Below, piece by piece: positions 24,784 to 33,388 of a stretch of 62,735 bases of DNA. Position numbers and translations under genes: made by a program. This DNA is from DAOTVX01 sp034436015 (GTDB lineage: Bacteria > Chloroflexota > Anaerolineae > Anaerolineales > Villigracilaceae): positions 1 to 62,735 of the forward strand of contig DAOTWG010000024.1 of NCBI GenBank assembly GCA_034436015.1. The letters are read 5' to 3'. The notes beneath the pieces are model-generated. The model was given only the letters and a program-made list of their open reading frames with translations, was not told where the DNA came from and did no database searches. The first letter of the stretch is position 1, and the number at the start of each line of letters is the position of its first letter.

Positions 24784-25317
24784 TCAGCGTTTTCGTCCGT
24801 TTTTCTTCGGGCAAAAATGTCCATCGGCTTCCATTGGCTCACCGCATTGGGGGCACATGGGGCGTCCACGCTGGATAACTTCCAGACTCCAGCGAGCCAA
24901 CCGCCGCGCCTGTGTGCGTGTGCACCAGAAACGGACAGCAGCCGCCTCATTGGGATCTTCTCCCTCGGCAGTAATCTCGCGCGCCAGAATCACGACCAGG
25001 TCGTGCTGCGGCTCATATCCCAGGCCTAGGGCGCCGGCGCGAAAGAGAGCGTCCACGGGCGGTTGAATATGCATCTCGCGTTCGTCGAAGTCGGCCTGGG
25101 CCTCGGGCAGATCGGGGAACTGTCGCGCGACCTCGGCCAGCATCTGTTCGATACTGATTGCCAGCGAGTGGAGCTGTATTTTCTCGATGAGAATGCTGAC
25201 CGGCTTCGCCTCTCCCTCGCGCCAGCCTTGCAAGTAGAAGACGCGCTGGCCGGGCCGGCCAATGGCATCGGCTGTAATGTGGCGGAGGGGAATCACATCC
25301 AGTTCAAAACGTGGCAT
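24784..25317 (-). CDS. DUF3090 family protein
   Basis: 177 residues. It matches the DUF3090 family known from Chloroflexota and Actinobacteria: MPRFELDVIPLRHITADAIG near the start, GQRVFYLQGWREGE, and FWCTRTQARRLARWSLEVI. The C-terminus is a small zinc-ribbon (CPQCGEPM, then FCPKKNG). The biochemical role is not known; actinobacterial members sit beside phosphatase or kinase-like genes. Its ATG overlaps the TGA of rnz in an ATGA junction, so the two are translationally coupled. Confidence 0.85.
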   Translation of the reverse strand: MPRFELDVIPLRHITADAIGRPGQRVFYLQGWREGEAKPVSILIEKIQLHSLAISIEQMLAEVARQFPDLPEAQADFDEREMHIQPPVDALFRAGALGLGYEPQHDLVVILAREITAEGEDPNEAAAVRFWCTRTQARRLARWSLEVIQRGRPMCPQCGEPMEADGHFCPKKNGRKR

Positions 25318-26237
25318 CAGTCCGGTTGCTTGACTTGGTACACAGCAAAGTCGCGCGCCACGCTCACGTTCGGGAAGACGGTCTGCGCCTCTTCCAACAC
25401 GTCTTTTTCGCGGTAGCGACGCGAGATATGGGTCAGAATCAATTGCCGCACACCGGCCTGCGCGGCCAGTTCGGCAGCCTGACGAGCAGTCAGATGAGAG
25501 AATCGGCGGGCCATTTCGGCTTCCGCTTGCAGGTAGGTGGCCTCGATGACAAGCGCATCGGCTCCACGGCAAGATTCAACCAAATTGTCCGTCTGTCCGG
25601 CGTCACCTACATGGACAAGGCAAGCGCCTCGCCGCGGTGGACCAAGCACGTCGTCGGGACGAACGCGGCGGCCATCCGCCAGCGTAACTTCCTGCCCTTC
25701 CACCAGCCGACGGCGCAAGGGGCCGGCCGGCACACCCAACGCCTCCGCCTTTTCCGGCAGAAAAGGACGGCGCGCCCGTCCCTCAAAGCGAAAACCAAGG
25801 CTGTCTGCGTTGCGATGATAGACCGGAAAAGCGGAAATGGTGAAGTCTTCCGCCTCGAAGAACACGCCTGGCTGGATGGTACGGAGAGAGAGCGGCATCG
25901 GCGGCCTCGCCCCACGCAACACAACGCCGTATAGGAGATCACGAATACGATCGAGCGCCCAACCTCCTGCATAGATATTCAATTCCTCAATCGTCTCCCA
26001 GCGCATGAACGTGGAGAGCAGACCGGCCAGACCCAGGATGTGGTCGAGGTGGCCATGGGTAATCAGAATGTGGGTTAGGTTTCTGAACCCGATGCCGGCT
26101 TGTAAGATTTGTCGTTGCGTTCCCTCGCCACAATCAACCAAGAAGCGGTACTCATCGTGTTTGACGACTTGCGCCGAAAGGCCGCGCTTGGCCGAAGGAG
26201 CAGAAGCGGAAGTGCCCAGAAAGATGATCTCGAACAA
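25317..26237 (-). CDS. rnz: Ribonuclease Z
   Basis: tRNA 3'-end endonuclease of the metallo-beta-lactamase fold. 306 residues. The start is taken as TTG at 26237, because GAGGAG lies 6 nt upstream and the protein then begins at the conserved MFEIIFLGTSASAPS. Motifs: FLVDCGEGTQRQ, the zinc motif THGHLDH, AFPVYHRN, HVGDAGQTDNL, IEATYL and ILTHISRRY. An ATG further upstream has no ribosome site. It is first in a three-gene unit with DUF3090 and folB. Confidence 0.93.
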   Translation of the reverse strand: MFEIIFLGTSASAPSAKRGLSAQVVKHDEYRFLVDCGEGTQRQILQAGIGFRNLTHILITHGHLDHILGLAGLLSTFMRWETIEELNIYAGGWALDRIRDLLYGVVLRGARPPMPLSLRTIQPGVFFEAEDFTISAFPVYHRNADSLGFRFEGRARRPFLPEKAEALGVPAGPLRRRLVEGQEVTLADGRRVRPDDVLGPPRRGACLVHVGDAGQTDNLVESCRGADALVIEATYLQAEAEMARRFSHLTARQAAELAAQAGVRQLILTHISRRYREKDVLEEAQTVFPNVSVARDFAVYQVKQPD

Positions 26238-26366
26238 GGAAACTCCTCGCCAACAATTTGCATAATTGTACCTCATCTGCCCTGTGTTCCAGGAAACACC
26301 CACCTGAGCCGATAAACGATTTTGTTAGCGTTCACAGAAAATATCCTGATTTCGACTCCCTGTTGA

Positions 26367-26372
26367 TATAAT
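26367..26372 (+). promoter_or_regulatory. cysH -10 box giving a probable leaderless mRNA
   Basis: A perfect TATAAT ends 6 nt before the GTG start of cysH. Transcription would start at or next to the start codon, and no ribosome-binding site is present. The mRNA is therefore predicted to be leaderless. Confidence 0.6.
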
Positions 26373-26378
26373 CAAAGC

Positions 26379-27122
26379 GTGAACACGAGCATCGAAGAAA
26401 TTGCACGACTTTCCGAGGAATTCGAGCGAGCCGCTCCTGAGGCAATCATCACCTGGGCAGTGCAGACCTTTGCCCCCGACATTGCCATGAGTTCCTCCTT
26501 CCAAACGCAGTCGCTGCCTTTGTTGCACATGGTCACGCGCATCTACCCGGAGATTCGCGTCTTCTTTCTGGACACCGGCCTGCATTTCTGGGAAACGTTG
26601 ATCTTCCGCCAACAAATCGAGAACGAGTTTAGCCTGAAGGTGGTTGACCTGCACTACGATGAACGCTGGCGACCGTTTCTAGAAGTTTATCGCGATTTGC
26701 CAAAAGAAGACCCCACGCTGTGTTGTTACATTCGCAAGGTGCAACCCATGCAGCAGGCGTTGAGTGATCTACGGGCGTGGATTACCGGCATTCGCCGCGA
26801 CCAGACAGCCGCGCGCGCGGCCGCTCGAATTCTGGAACCGCAACCGGATGGACTGCTCAAAATCAACCCTTTATTGAATTGGACAGAAGCCGATGTGGAG
26901 GCATATCGTCAACAGCATCGTTTGCCGGAACATCCGCTGACCGTATGGGGATATGCCAGCATTGGTTGCGCGCCGTGTACGCGTCCCATTCGTCCTGGCG
27001 AACCGCCACGCGCCGGTCGCTGGGCAGGCACAGGCAAGACCGAGTGTGGCCTTCATACCGACCTCTTCCGCAAGCGATTGGAATCGCCAGCCGATCTCGC
27101 ACGCGTGAAACTAGAAGAGTAA
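26379..27122 (+). CDS. cysH: Phosphoadenylyl/adenylyl-sulfate reductase (CysH family)
   Basis: 247 residues. Reduces activated sulfate to sulfite in assimilation. The substrate loop SSSFQTQS is at about residues 39-46. Cysteine pairs CC (CCYIRK) and CxxC (GCAPCTR), which ligate a [4Fe-4S] cluster in APS reductases, are present, together with the catalytic C-terminal KTECGLH. This pattern favours APS rather than PAPS as substrate. The start is GTG at 26379. No sulfate permease, ATP sulfurylase or sulfite reductase gene is nearby. It abuts the convergent folC gene. Confidence 0.93.
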   Translation: MNTSIEEIARLSEEFERAAPEAIITWAVQTFAPDIAMSSSFQTQSLPLLHMVTRIYPEIRVFFLDTGLHFWETLIFRQQIENEFSLKVVDLHYDERWRPFLEVYRDLPKEDPTLCCYIRKVQPMQQALSDLRAWITGIRRDQTAARAAARILEPQPDGLLKINPLLNWTEADVEAYRQQHRLPEHPLTVWGYASIGCAPCTRPIRPGEPPRAGRWAGTGKTECGLHTDLFRKRLESPADLARVKLEE

Positions 27123-28466
27123 TCATTCCTTCCCATGTTCGCTTTGCCATTTCTGCCAGGCGGCCTTGACCTCGGCAGTGACGAACATGCTGCCTGCAGA
27201 AAGAATCAGACTGTGCTCCTCCTCCGCCAGCGTCAGGGCGCGTTGTAATGCTGCATCCGGCGGCATTACAACTTCCGCCACAACGCCCAACCGACTCGCC
27301 GCCTCGACAATCGTCTGGGGGGCAACCGCGCGCGGGTGAGTAGATTGGGTCGCCAGCACACATTTCAGTCGCGGGCGGAGCGCGGCCAACATGGCCGTCA
27401 TATCCTTATCCTCCGAGCAACCAAAAATGAGCGTCACGGGATAGGTAGGGAAGGTTTCGTCCAGAGTCTGGGCCAATTTCTCGAACGAGTCCACATTGTG
27501 CGCCGAGTCGAACACAATCGGAGGCGCACGGCGCGCGACCTCGAAACGACAAGGCCAGACCACATCCCGGAAGCCGACTTGAACGGCATCGGGCAATAAA
27601 GGTAAACCGCTTACTTGCAACGCGGTCCAAGCGGTGACGGCGTTGACCACTTGGTGGCTTCCTAAAAGGGGAATACGAAGACGCAGCAAAACAGGTGATT
27701 CGATTTGGAATTCTTGGCCATCTAGGGAATGTTCCAGCAGACGAAAACGCACATCACGCCCGACAAGTGTCAAGGGCGCGTGGCGTTCCGCGGCGACGCG
27801 CTCGAGGACGGCCAGCGCCTCCTCTTGCTGCGGCGCCGACACGACCGGCACCCCTTCCTTGATAATGCCTGCCTTTTCTCCCGCAATGGCGCTCAGCGTA
27901 TTGCCCAATATGGCCATATGGTCAAAAGAAAGAGAGGTGATTACGCTTACGCGCGGGGTAAGCACGTTCGTAGCGTCGAGCCTTCCCCCCAGACCGACTT
28001 CGATAACTGCCGCCTCAACCCCCCTTCGCGCAAAGTAAAGGAAGGCCAGCGCAGTCGTGATCTCAAAAAAGGTCAGACCTGCAATGCGCTCTACGATAGG
28101 CCGGACTTCTGTCACCAGAGCCGCCAGATCGGCATGAGGAATGGGCTGGCCGTTGACCTGAATTCGCTCGGAGAAATCCTGTAAATGAGGAGAGAGATAG
28201 AGACCGGTGCAGTACCCCGCTGCACGCAAAGCGGAGGCGCACAGCGCGCATACGGATCCCTTCCCCTTCGTTCCAGCAACGTGGATGACAGGATATTCTT
28301 CCTGTGGCTGACCTAGGGCGGCGACCAGAGCGCGCATCCTGTCCAGATTGAAATCGGCTCTGGCGAGTTCCGAGGACTTTTTCAGGCTATAATCTACAAA
28401 GGAATACAGATAGTCTAGCGCGCGCAGATAAGCGGATTCAATCTCCGGCATGGTTGGTGTGCTCAC
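27123..28466 (-). CDS. folC: Folylpolyglutamate synthase / dihydrofolate synthase
   Basis: Adds glutamate to dihydropteroate and to folates. 447 residues. The Mur-ligase-like P-loop HVAGTKGKGS, the LSPHLQDFSERI segment, EVGLGGRLDATNV, the SFDHMAILG segment and FDSAHNVDS are all present. The GTG at 28466 is preferred since AGAGGTG precedes it. An in-frame ATG at 28451 is the alternative. The gene overlaps the divergent DUF503 gene at their 5' ends. With folE and folB it places three folate genes within 5 kb, although on different strands. Confidence 0.95.
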   Translation of the reverse strand: MSTPTMPEIESAYLRALDYLYSFVDYSLKKSSELARADFNLDRMRALVAALGQPQEEYPVIHVAGTKGKGSVCALCASALRAAGYCTGLYLSPHLQDFSERIQVNGQPIPHADLAALVTEVRPIVERIAGLTFFEITTALAFLYFARRGVEAAVIEVGLGGRLDATNVLTPRVSVITSLSFDHMAILGNTLSAIAGEKAGIIKEGVPVVSAPQQEEALAVLERVAAERHAPLTLVGRDVRFRLLEHSLDGQEFQIESPVLLRLRIPLLGSHQVVNAVTAWTALQVSGLPLLPDAVQVGFRDVVWPCRFEVARRAPPIVFDSAHNVDSFEKLAQTLDETFPTYPVTLIFGCSEDKDMTAMLAALRPRLKCVLATQSTHPRAVAPQTIVEAASRLGVVAEVVMPPDAALQRALTLAEEEHSLILSAGSMFVTAEVKAAWQKWQSEHGKE

Positions 28467-28734
28467 GATTCACCTCTTGTTGCCTGGCTGCGTCTCCTTA
28501 AAGGAAAAGCGCGGGCGTTTGCGCCCTCTCTTGCACCGTTTGCATCGTCAATTCAACGTTAGCACCGCGGAAATGGCTTACCAGAATCGCTGGCAGGAGG
28601 CGCTCATCTCCTGCGCCCTGTTGGGGAATGATGCAGCCCACCTTCAATCTGCGCTGGAGCAGATACGTCACTGGGTGGAGGCGAATTGGTCAGCGGGAGA
28701 GATTCTCAACAGCGAAATTGAACTGATTTCCTGA
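28450..28734 (+). CDS. DUF503 (YlxP-like) family protein
   Basis: 94 residues, full length for the family. Characteristic sequences are MVGVLTIHLLLPGCVSLKEKR in pieces (the VGVL start and SLKEKR) and NVSTAEMAYQNRWQEA. Family members have a ferredoxin-like fold and often sit near ribosome-assembly genes such as rbfA, but their function is unknown. It starts within the coding region of divergent folC, where the two ATG codons share a CATG palindrome at 28449-28452. Confidence 0.88.
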   Translation: MVGVLTIHLLLPGCVSLKEKRGRLRPLLHRLHRQFNVSTAEMAYQNRWQEALISCALLGNDAAHLQSALEQIRHWVEANWSAGEILNSEIELIS

Positions 28735-28745
28735 AGTTTGGGCTA

Positions 28746-29507
28746 TCAGCCAAAGCGCCCTTCCACATAATCCTGTGTACGTTGATCCTGTGGCTTAGTA
28801 AACAGGTCTTTTCCGCGCCCATATTCAACTAAGTCGCCCTGTAAAAAGAAAGCAGCGTAATCGGCCATACGAGCAGCCTGTTGCACGGAGTGAGGCGCTA
28901 GGACGACAGTGGTCGTTTTCTTTAACTCCTGCAAGGCAGATTCGACTTTGGCGGTTGAAATGGGATCCAGGCCGGAGGTCGGCTCATCCAGTAGAATGAC
29001 TTCAGGTTGATTGGCCAACACGCGCGCCAGACATAAGCGCTGTTGCTGTCCGCCGGAAAGAGCAATGGCCGGCTCGTCTAGGCGATCTTTCACTTCATCC
29101 CAGAGCGCCGCCTGGCGTAAGCTGCGCTCCACCGCTTCATCCAGGCGCGAGCGGCGTCTTTCGCCGGCCAGTTCCAAGCCATAGGTCAAATTTTGACGGA
29201 TGGACATGGGTAAAACCACCGGTCGGGCGAAGACTATGCCTACTTTTCGCCGCAAGGCAATTACATCTGTTCGCGGATCGAGGATGTTTTCGCCATCCAG
29301 GAGGATTTGCCCTGCGATGGCCTTGACATCGGTCAAGTCATTCAGACGGTTAATGCAACGTAATAGAGAGGACTTTCCGCCGCCTGCCGGTCCAAAAAGG
29401 ACAGTGATAGCATAAGCAAGAATGTTGAGATTAATGCTATGCAGCGACTCGTTGCCGTCGGCGTACTGGAGCGAGAGATCGCGAATCACAATCTTGGATT
29501 CGTCCAT
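28746..29507 (-). CDS. pstB: Phosphate ABC transporter ATP-binding protein
   Basis: 253 residues. Walker A is GPAGGGKSS (usual PstB has GPSGCGKST), followed by LLRCINRLNDL, the signature LSGGQQQRLCLAR and Walker B VILLDEPTSGLDP. The family feature of an Arg/Asp-rich region before the Q loop (DPRTDVIALRRKVGIVFARP) is present. It would drive phosphate import with PstA. It lies 9 nt downstream of pstA. No pstS, pstC or phoU is nearby, which is unusual for this operon. Confidence 0.9.
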   Translation of the reverse strand: MDESKIVIRDLSLQYADGNESLHSINLNILAYAITVLFGPAGGGKSSLLRCINRLNDLTDVKAIAGQILLDGENILDPRTDVIALRRKVGIVFARPVVLPMSIRQNLTYGLELAGERRRSRLDEAVERSLRQAALWDEVKDRLDEPAIALSGGQQQRLCLARVLANQPEVILLDEPTSGLDPISTAKVESALQELKKTTTVVLAPHSVQQAARMADYAAFFLQGDLVEYGRGKDLFTKPQDQRTQDYVEGRFG

Positions 29508-29516
29508 AGGGAAATG

Positions 29517-30458
29517 TTACCATTGCCGCTTCGCGCGCGCACGGGCGCGAATAAGTGTGGCAACAACGTTCATGGTCAAAACGAAAACCAAGAGGACCAG
29601 AGCCGTGCCATATTGAATGCGCACAGGCATCCCAGGAACCTGCGTAGAGATGACAAAGAGGTGATAAGGCAATGCCATGGTCGCGTCGCGTATCGAGTGG
29701 GGCAAACGCGGCAGGAAAAACGCCGCGCCGGTGAACAGGATAGGGGCGGTTTCCCCGGCAGCGCGTTCCAGACCGAGAATAATTCCAGTGATGATCCCCG
29801 GCAACGCTTGCGGCAAGACAATGCGCCGAATGGTCTGCCGCTGCGTAGCTCCCAGCGAGATGCTCACTGTACGAAAGGCCTGCGGCACCGCACGCAAGGC
29901 TTCCTCTGAGGCGCTGATGATGACCGGCAAGGTCATAATCGAGAGAGTCAAGGAGGCAGAAAGGATGCTGGCGCCAAATTGGAAAAACAGGACAAACAAT
30001 CCTAATCCGAACAGGCCGTACACAACCGAAGGGATGCCGGCTAGGTTAATAATCGCCAGCCGGATGAGGCGTGTCCACCAGTTGTCGCGAGCATACTCCG
30101 AAAGGTAAATGGCAGCGGCGATTCCCAAAGGAACAGAAAAGATGGCAGCGCCGATCGTCAGGTAAAACGTGCCGATGACCGCCGGGAGGATGCCCCCTGC
30201 GCGCATGCCATCGTGTGGCATGGCCGTGAGGAACTCCCAGGAAATGGCCGGCGCGCCCTGAAACGCAATGTGAATCACCACGGCAATAATTGGAGCCACG
30301 GTGACCACTGCCAGCAGGGTCAACAGGGAAAACCCCACCCTTTGGATGAAGGCTCGCCCGGTAGCAGATCTATTCAGCCGGTTCAGAGGAGAGGGGAAAG
30401 CCCGATTCAACACAGAGAACCCAGAAGGGGAAGCATGCTCGCTTGCGCGGCGAATCAT
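29517..30458 (-). CDS. pstA: Phosphate ABC transporter permease
   Basis: 313 residues with about six membrane segments. Family motifs: GGILPAVIGTFYLT, VPLGIAAAIYLSEYA, NLAGIPSVVYGLFGL and the EAA-like loop VSISLGATQRQTIRRIVLPQALPG in pieces. The ATG at 30458 gives an N-terminus slightly longer than usual (about 40 residues before the first helix). Canonically pstC lies directly upstream. Here only about 150 nt of non-coding sequence separates pstA from the start of the glycan cluster, so the operon appears truncated. Confidence 0.9.
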   Translation of the reverse strand: MIRRASEHASPSGFSVLNRAFPSPLNRLNRSATGRAFIQRVGFSLLTLLAVVTVAPIIAVVIHIAFQGAPAISWEFLTAMPHDGMRAGGILPAVIGTFYLTIGAAIFSVPLGIAAAIYLSEYARDNWWTRLIRLAIINLAGIPSVVYGLFGLGLFVLFFQFGASILSASLTLSIMTLPVIISASEEALRAVPQAFRTVSISLGATQRQTIRRIVLPQALPGIITGIILGLERAAGETAPILFTGAAFFLPRLPHSIRDATMALPYHLFVISTQVPGMPVRIQYGTALVLLVFVLTMNVVATLIRARARAKRQW

Positions 30459-30557
30459 ACCACAATTAATTCCGTTGAGGAGGCCGCCGAAGATTCAAGA
30501 GCACAGCTGCAATAACGGGGGCAATTTTTGTCATGAGGAGAGTATAGGCATTTAATG

Positions 30558-30563
30558 TATAAT
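30558..30563 (+). promoter_or_regulatory. Putative -10 box of the glycan cluster
   Basis: A perfect TATAAT 46 nt upstream of the first gene of the glycan cluster at 30610. No clear -35 box is seen. Confidence 0.45.
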
Positions 30564-30609
30564 ATGCGGGCTTGGAAATCTTGGCCTAATTTGCAGTGAC
30601 TCAGAACAA

Positions 30610-31401
30610 ATGGATAAAGCAGCTTTTCTCTCCCGCTCCCATCATCAGGCGTTCTATCGCTGTCTGTATTTTCTCAAAGAGCATCTCCTCTTTCATGCGT
30701 TACCAGATGGGCGCAAGAGTCTGCGCCACTTACAAGAACTTCGGAACAGTCAACGCGGGAAACGTTGCTTTATCTTGGGAAACGGTCCAAGCCTACGCCA
30801 GACAAACTTGAACCTTTTGCGCGGGGAAATCACCTTCGGCCTTAACCGCATTTACCTGCTTTTCCCCGAAATGGGCTTCTCAACAACCTATTTGGTTTCC
30901 GTTAATCGTCTGGTGTTAGAACAATGTGCCGAGGAAATCTTCTCCTTGCCAACGATCAAGTTCGTACCCTGGAGTTCGAGAAAGTATATACACCTACCGG
31001 TTGAAAAAAGGATCTTTCTCAATACAACCTGCCTTCGGCCTGGATTCGCGCGGGATGCGCGTCGCCCTATCTGGGCCGGAGCAACGGTCACGTTCGTCGC
31101 GTTGCAACTTGCTTATCATATGGGATTCGAAAAGGTTATTCTGATCGGTGTAGACCATTCCTTTGTTACCCCAGGAGCGCCTCATACAACCGTCATCTCA
31201 GCGGGTGATGATCCTAATCACTTTTCTCCAAACTACTTTGGTAAGGGTTTCCGCTGGCAATTACCCGATCTTGCAACATCGGAAATCGCCTATCGGATGG
31301 CGCGTCAAGCCTTTGAGCAAGATGGCCGACGGGTGCTGGACGCAACCATTGGCGGCAAATTGACTGTTTTTGAAAAAGTAGACTACAACGCACTTTTCTG
31401 A
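30610..31401 (+). CDS. DUF115-like protein (glycan cluster)
   Basis: 263 residues. The N-terminal 50 residues are helical, followed by a Rossmann-like segment (RCFILGNGPSLRQTNLNLL, about 52-70; ITFGLNRIYLLF) that fits the DUF115/MptE-like family, sometimes annotated as a sugar- or flagellin-modifying protein. WAGATVTFVALQLAYHMGF and VILIGVDHSF, then HFSPNYFGKGFRW, also fit. The reaction is unknown. It overlaps the next glycosyltransferase by one base (TGATG) and opens the cluster. Confidence 0.75.
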   Translation: MDKAAFLSRSHHQAFYRCLYFLKEHLLFHALPDGRKSLRHLQELRNSQRGKRCFILGNGPSLRQTNLNLLRGEITFGLNRIYLLFPEMGFSTTYLVSVNRLVLEQCAEEIFSLPTIKFVPWSSRKYIHLPVEKRIFLNTTCLRPGFARDARRPIWAGATVTFVALQLAYHMGFEKVILIGVDHSFVTPGAPHTTVISAGDDPNHFSPNYFGKGFRWQLPDLATSEIAYRMARQAFEQDGRRVLDATIGGKLTVFEKVDYNALF

Positions 31402-32339
31402 TGACTCTACCGCGAATTTCCATTATCACTCCGTGTTTAAACCGAGCCCGCTTTATTCGGGAGGCAGTGGAATCGGCGCTGTCCCAACAGTACGCCAACC
31501 TTGAGCATATTGTTGTGGACGGCGGTTCGACAGACGGTACCCTCCAGATTCTCCAAGAATACCCTCACCTCCGGCTGATTAGCGAACCGGACGAAGGGAT
31601 GTATGATGCCATTAACAAAGGCCTGCGGCTGGCGCAAGGCGAGATCATAGGCCTATTGAATTCGGACGACCTTTACCCGCCGGGCAGCTTATCTCTCGTG
31701 GCGGAGACTTTTTCCAAGAATCCTGAGGCTGAAGCCATCGTGGGGGGAGCGGAAGTGTTCTTGGATGAAGGGGGGCAACGAAAGGTTACGCGCTCTAACC
31801 CAACGATAGGGCTTGAGGAATTCTGGTTTCGCGTTGTGGAGGGTTCGCCGGTTTCGAACGCTTGGTTCTTTCGCCGACGAATCTTCAGGAATGTCGGTTA
31901 TTTCAACGCCTCCTATCGCTATGTCGCCGATCGGGAATTCCTAATTCGGGTAGGTTTGGCCGGCGTGCGGCCTGTTCCTGTCCCTCAGGTGATCTACCTA
32001 TATCGGAGTCATCGTGATTCCGCCACCCTGAGCGACGCGGATGCGCGCCTGCGCGAACGAGGGTTGTTTCGAATTAAAGTTCTCCTCGAGGGAATCCGCA
32101 TGTTTGAAAGCTTTTTGGAGAACGGAGAGATTCCCGTTAACGTGCGCGACCACTTGCGCCGTGCGCATGGAAAACGATGCTACAAACTGGCAGCGACAGC
32201 CCTCTATCATCGCCGTTTCAGGCATGCTGCTCAGGCAGTGAGACACGGCACACACTATAACCCATGCTGGGTTGCGGTATTCGCTCTGCTGGCTCTGCGT
32301 CGCCTAAGGCATGGCTCCGTCCATGATACAAAGGAGTAA
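31401..32339 (+). CDS. Family 2 glycosyltransferase
   Basis: 312 residues. The GT-A core occupies about 1-220: ISIITPCLNRARFIREAVES, VVDGGSTDGT (nucleotide-sugar binding), GMYDAINKGL and the metal-binding DD in LLNSDDLYPP. This resembles the WcaA/WcaE-type enzymes that use a nucleotide-activated sugar. The C-terminal part is helical without a membrane segment, so it acts at the cytoplasmic face. The donor and acceptor cannot be told from sequence. Confidence 0.9.
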   Translation: MTLPRISIITPCLNRARFIREAVESALSQQYANLEHIVVDGGSTDGTLQILQEYPHLRLISEPDEGMYDAINKGLRLAQGEIIGLLNSDDLYPPGSLSLVAETFSKNPEAEAIVGGAEVFLDEGGQRKVTRSNPTIGLEEFWFRVVEGSPVSNAWFFRRRIFRNVGYFNASYRYVADREFLIRVGLAGVRPVPVPQVIYLYRSHRDSATLSDADARLRERGLFRIKVLLEGIRMFESFLENGEIPVNVRDHLRRAHGKRCYKLAATALYHRRFRHAAQAVRHGTHYNPCWVAVFALLALRRLRHGSVHDTKE

Positions 32340-32486
32340 AAACCATTCACCATGCAAATCTCAGGGGAGCGGGTTCCATCTATGGGTTCGGGCTTGCACT
32401 GTGGATTTCGATGGCGGCATTTAGCCGGACTGGAGATTTAGAAACGCTGATAGGAGGGATTCACCTCCCCCGACGACGAATCGATC
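32340..32486. other. Intergenic gap with possible coding remnant
   Basis: 147 nt between the GT2 gene and the sulfotransferase. One plus-strand frame reads about 60 codons with plausible residues (SIYGFGLALW and LETLIGGIHL) but lacks a start, a ribosome site and a recognisable family. I do not call a gene here. Confidence 0.3.
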
Positions 32487-33383
32487 ATGAGTGCTTCTAC
32501 TTTGCCCACCTTTTTCATCCTTGGCGCTGCTAAGGCAGGCACCACAACGCTTTACGACCTCCTGAAACAACACCCAGAAATTTATCTGTCTTACGTTAAA
32601 GAACCGATGTTCTTTAGCCACGACGAGAATTACCAACGTGGCGTTGAATGGTATATAAAGACTTTCTTCCTAAAGGCCGAAGAATATACAGCGCGCGGCG
32701 AAGCCACGCCGCATTACCTCTACTGGGCCGAGAAAGTCGCCCCGCGTATAAAAGCGGTTTACGGCGAGCAGGAGGTAAAATTCGTGGTCATTTTTCGCGA
32801 CCCGGTGCAACGCGCCTATTCCTGGTATTGGAACATGGTCAAGGAGGGAAAAGAAGACCTGCCTTTTCCCCAGGCGTTCGCTGCCGAAGAGGAGCGGATT
32901 CGAGCTAACTGGGAACACCTATATTATGCTGGTGCCATGACCTATGGCTATTATCGAGGAGGGTGCTATGCCACACAGGTGGAAGAATTTTTGAAATACT
33001 TTCCTCGGCAACGGTTTTATTTTTTGTTACAGGAAGACCTGCGAAGTCTCGAAGATGAGGCTTTCGGAGGGCTGCTCTGCTTTCTAGGGGTGGATTCGAG
33101 AATCACGTTTACTCCCGTAATGGCCAATCCTGCTTCTTTGCCGCGTAACCGTGCGTTACATCGCTGGCTACATGGTCCTTCGGCAACCAAAGAGTGGATC
33201 AAAAAGGCGATCCCCCTTCGCTGGCGTTATCACTTTAAGGCCTGGCTTACAGAAAAGAACTTGAGAAAAATATCTTACCCTGCGCTGGACAAGGAGGTGG
33301 GGATTAGGTTGAGAGAGCGATATCGTGATGAAATCAACCGGCTGGAAGATTTGATTGGCCGCGATCTTTCCCATTGGAAATAG
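32487..33383 (+). CDS. PAPS-dependent sulfotransferase
   Basis: 298 residues, resembling heparan-sulfate/Stf0-type sulfotransferases. The 5'-phosphosulfate loop ILGAAKAGTTTLYDLLKQHP is at about residues 11-30 and the 3'-phosphate region FVVIFRDPVQRAYSWYW at about 100-116. The protein would transfer sulfate from PAPS to a sugar hydroxyl in the polymer made by this cluster. It is 148 nt from the previous gene and 5 nt before the next glycosyltransferase. An alternative target is a lipid or peptide. Confidence 0.9.
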   Translation: MSASTLPTFFILGAAKAGTTTLYDLLKQHPEIYLSYVKEPMFFSHDENYQRGVEWYIKTFFLKAEEYTARGEATPHYLYWAEKVAPRIKAVYGEQEVKFVVIFRDPVQRAYSWYWNMVKEGKEDLPFPQAFAAEEERIRANWEHLYYAGAMTYGYYRGGCYATQVEEFLKYFPRQRFYFLLQEDLRSLEDEAFGGLLCFLGVDSRITFTPVMANPASLPRNRALHRWLHGPSATKEWIKKAIPLRWRYHFKAWLTEKNLRKISYPALDKEVGIRLRERYRDEINRLEDLIGRDLSHWK

Positions 33384-33388
33384 AAGGC

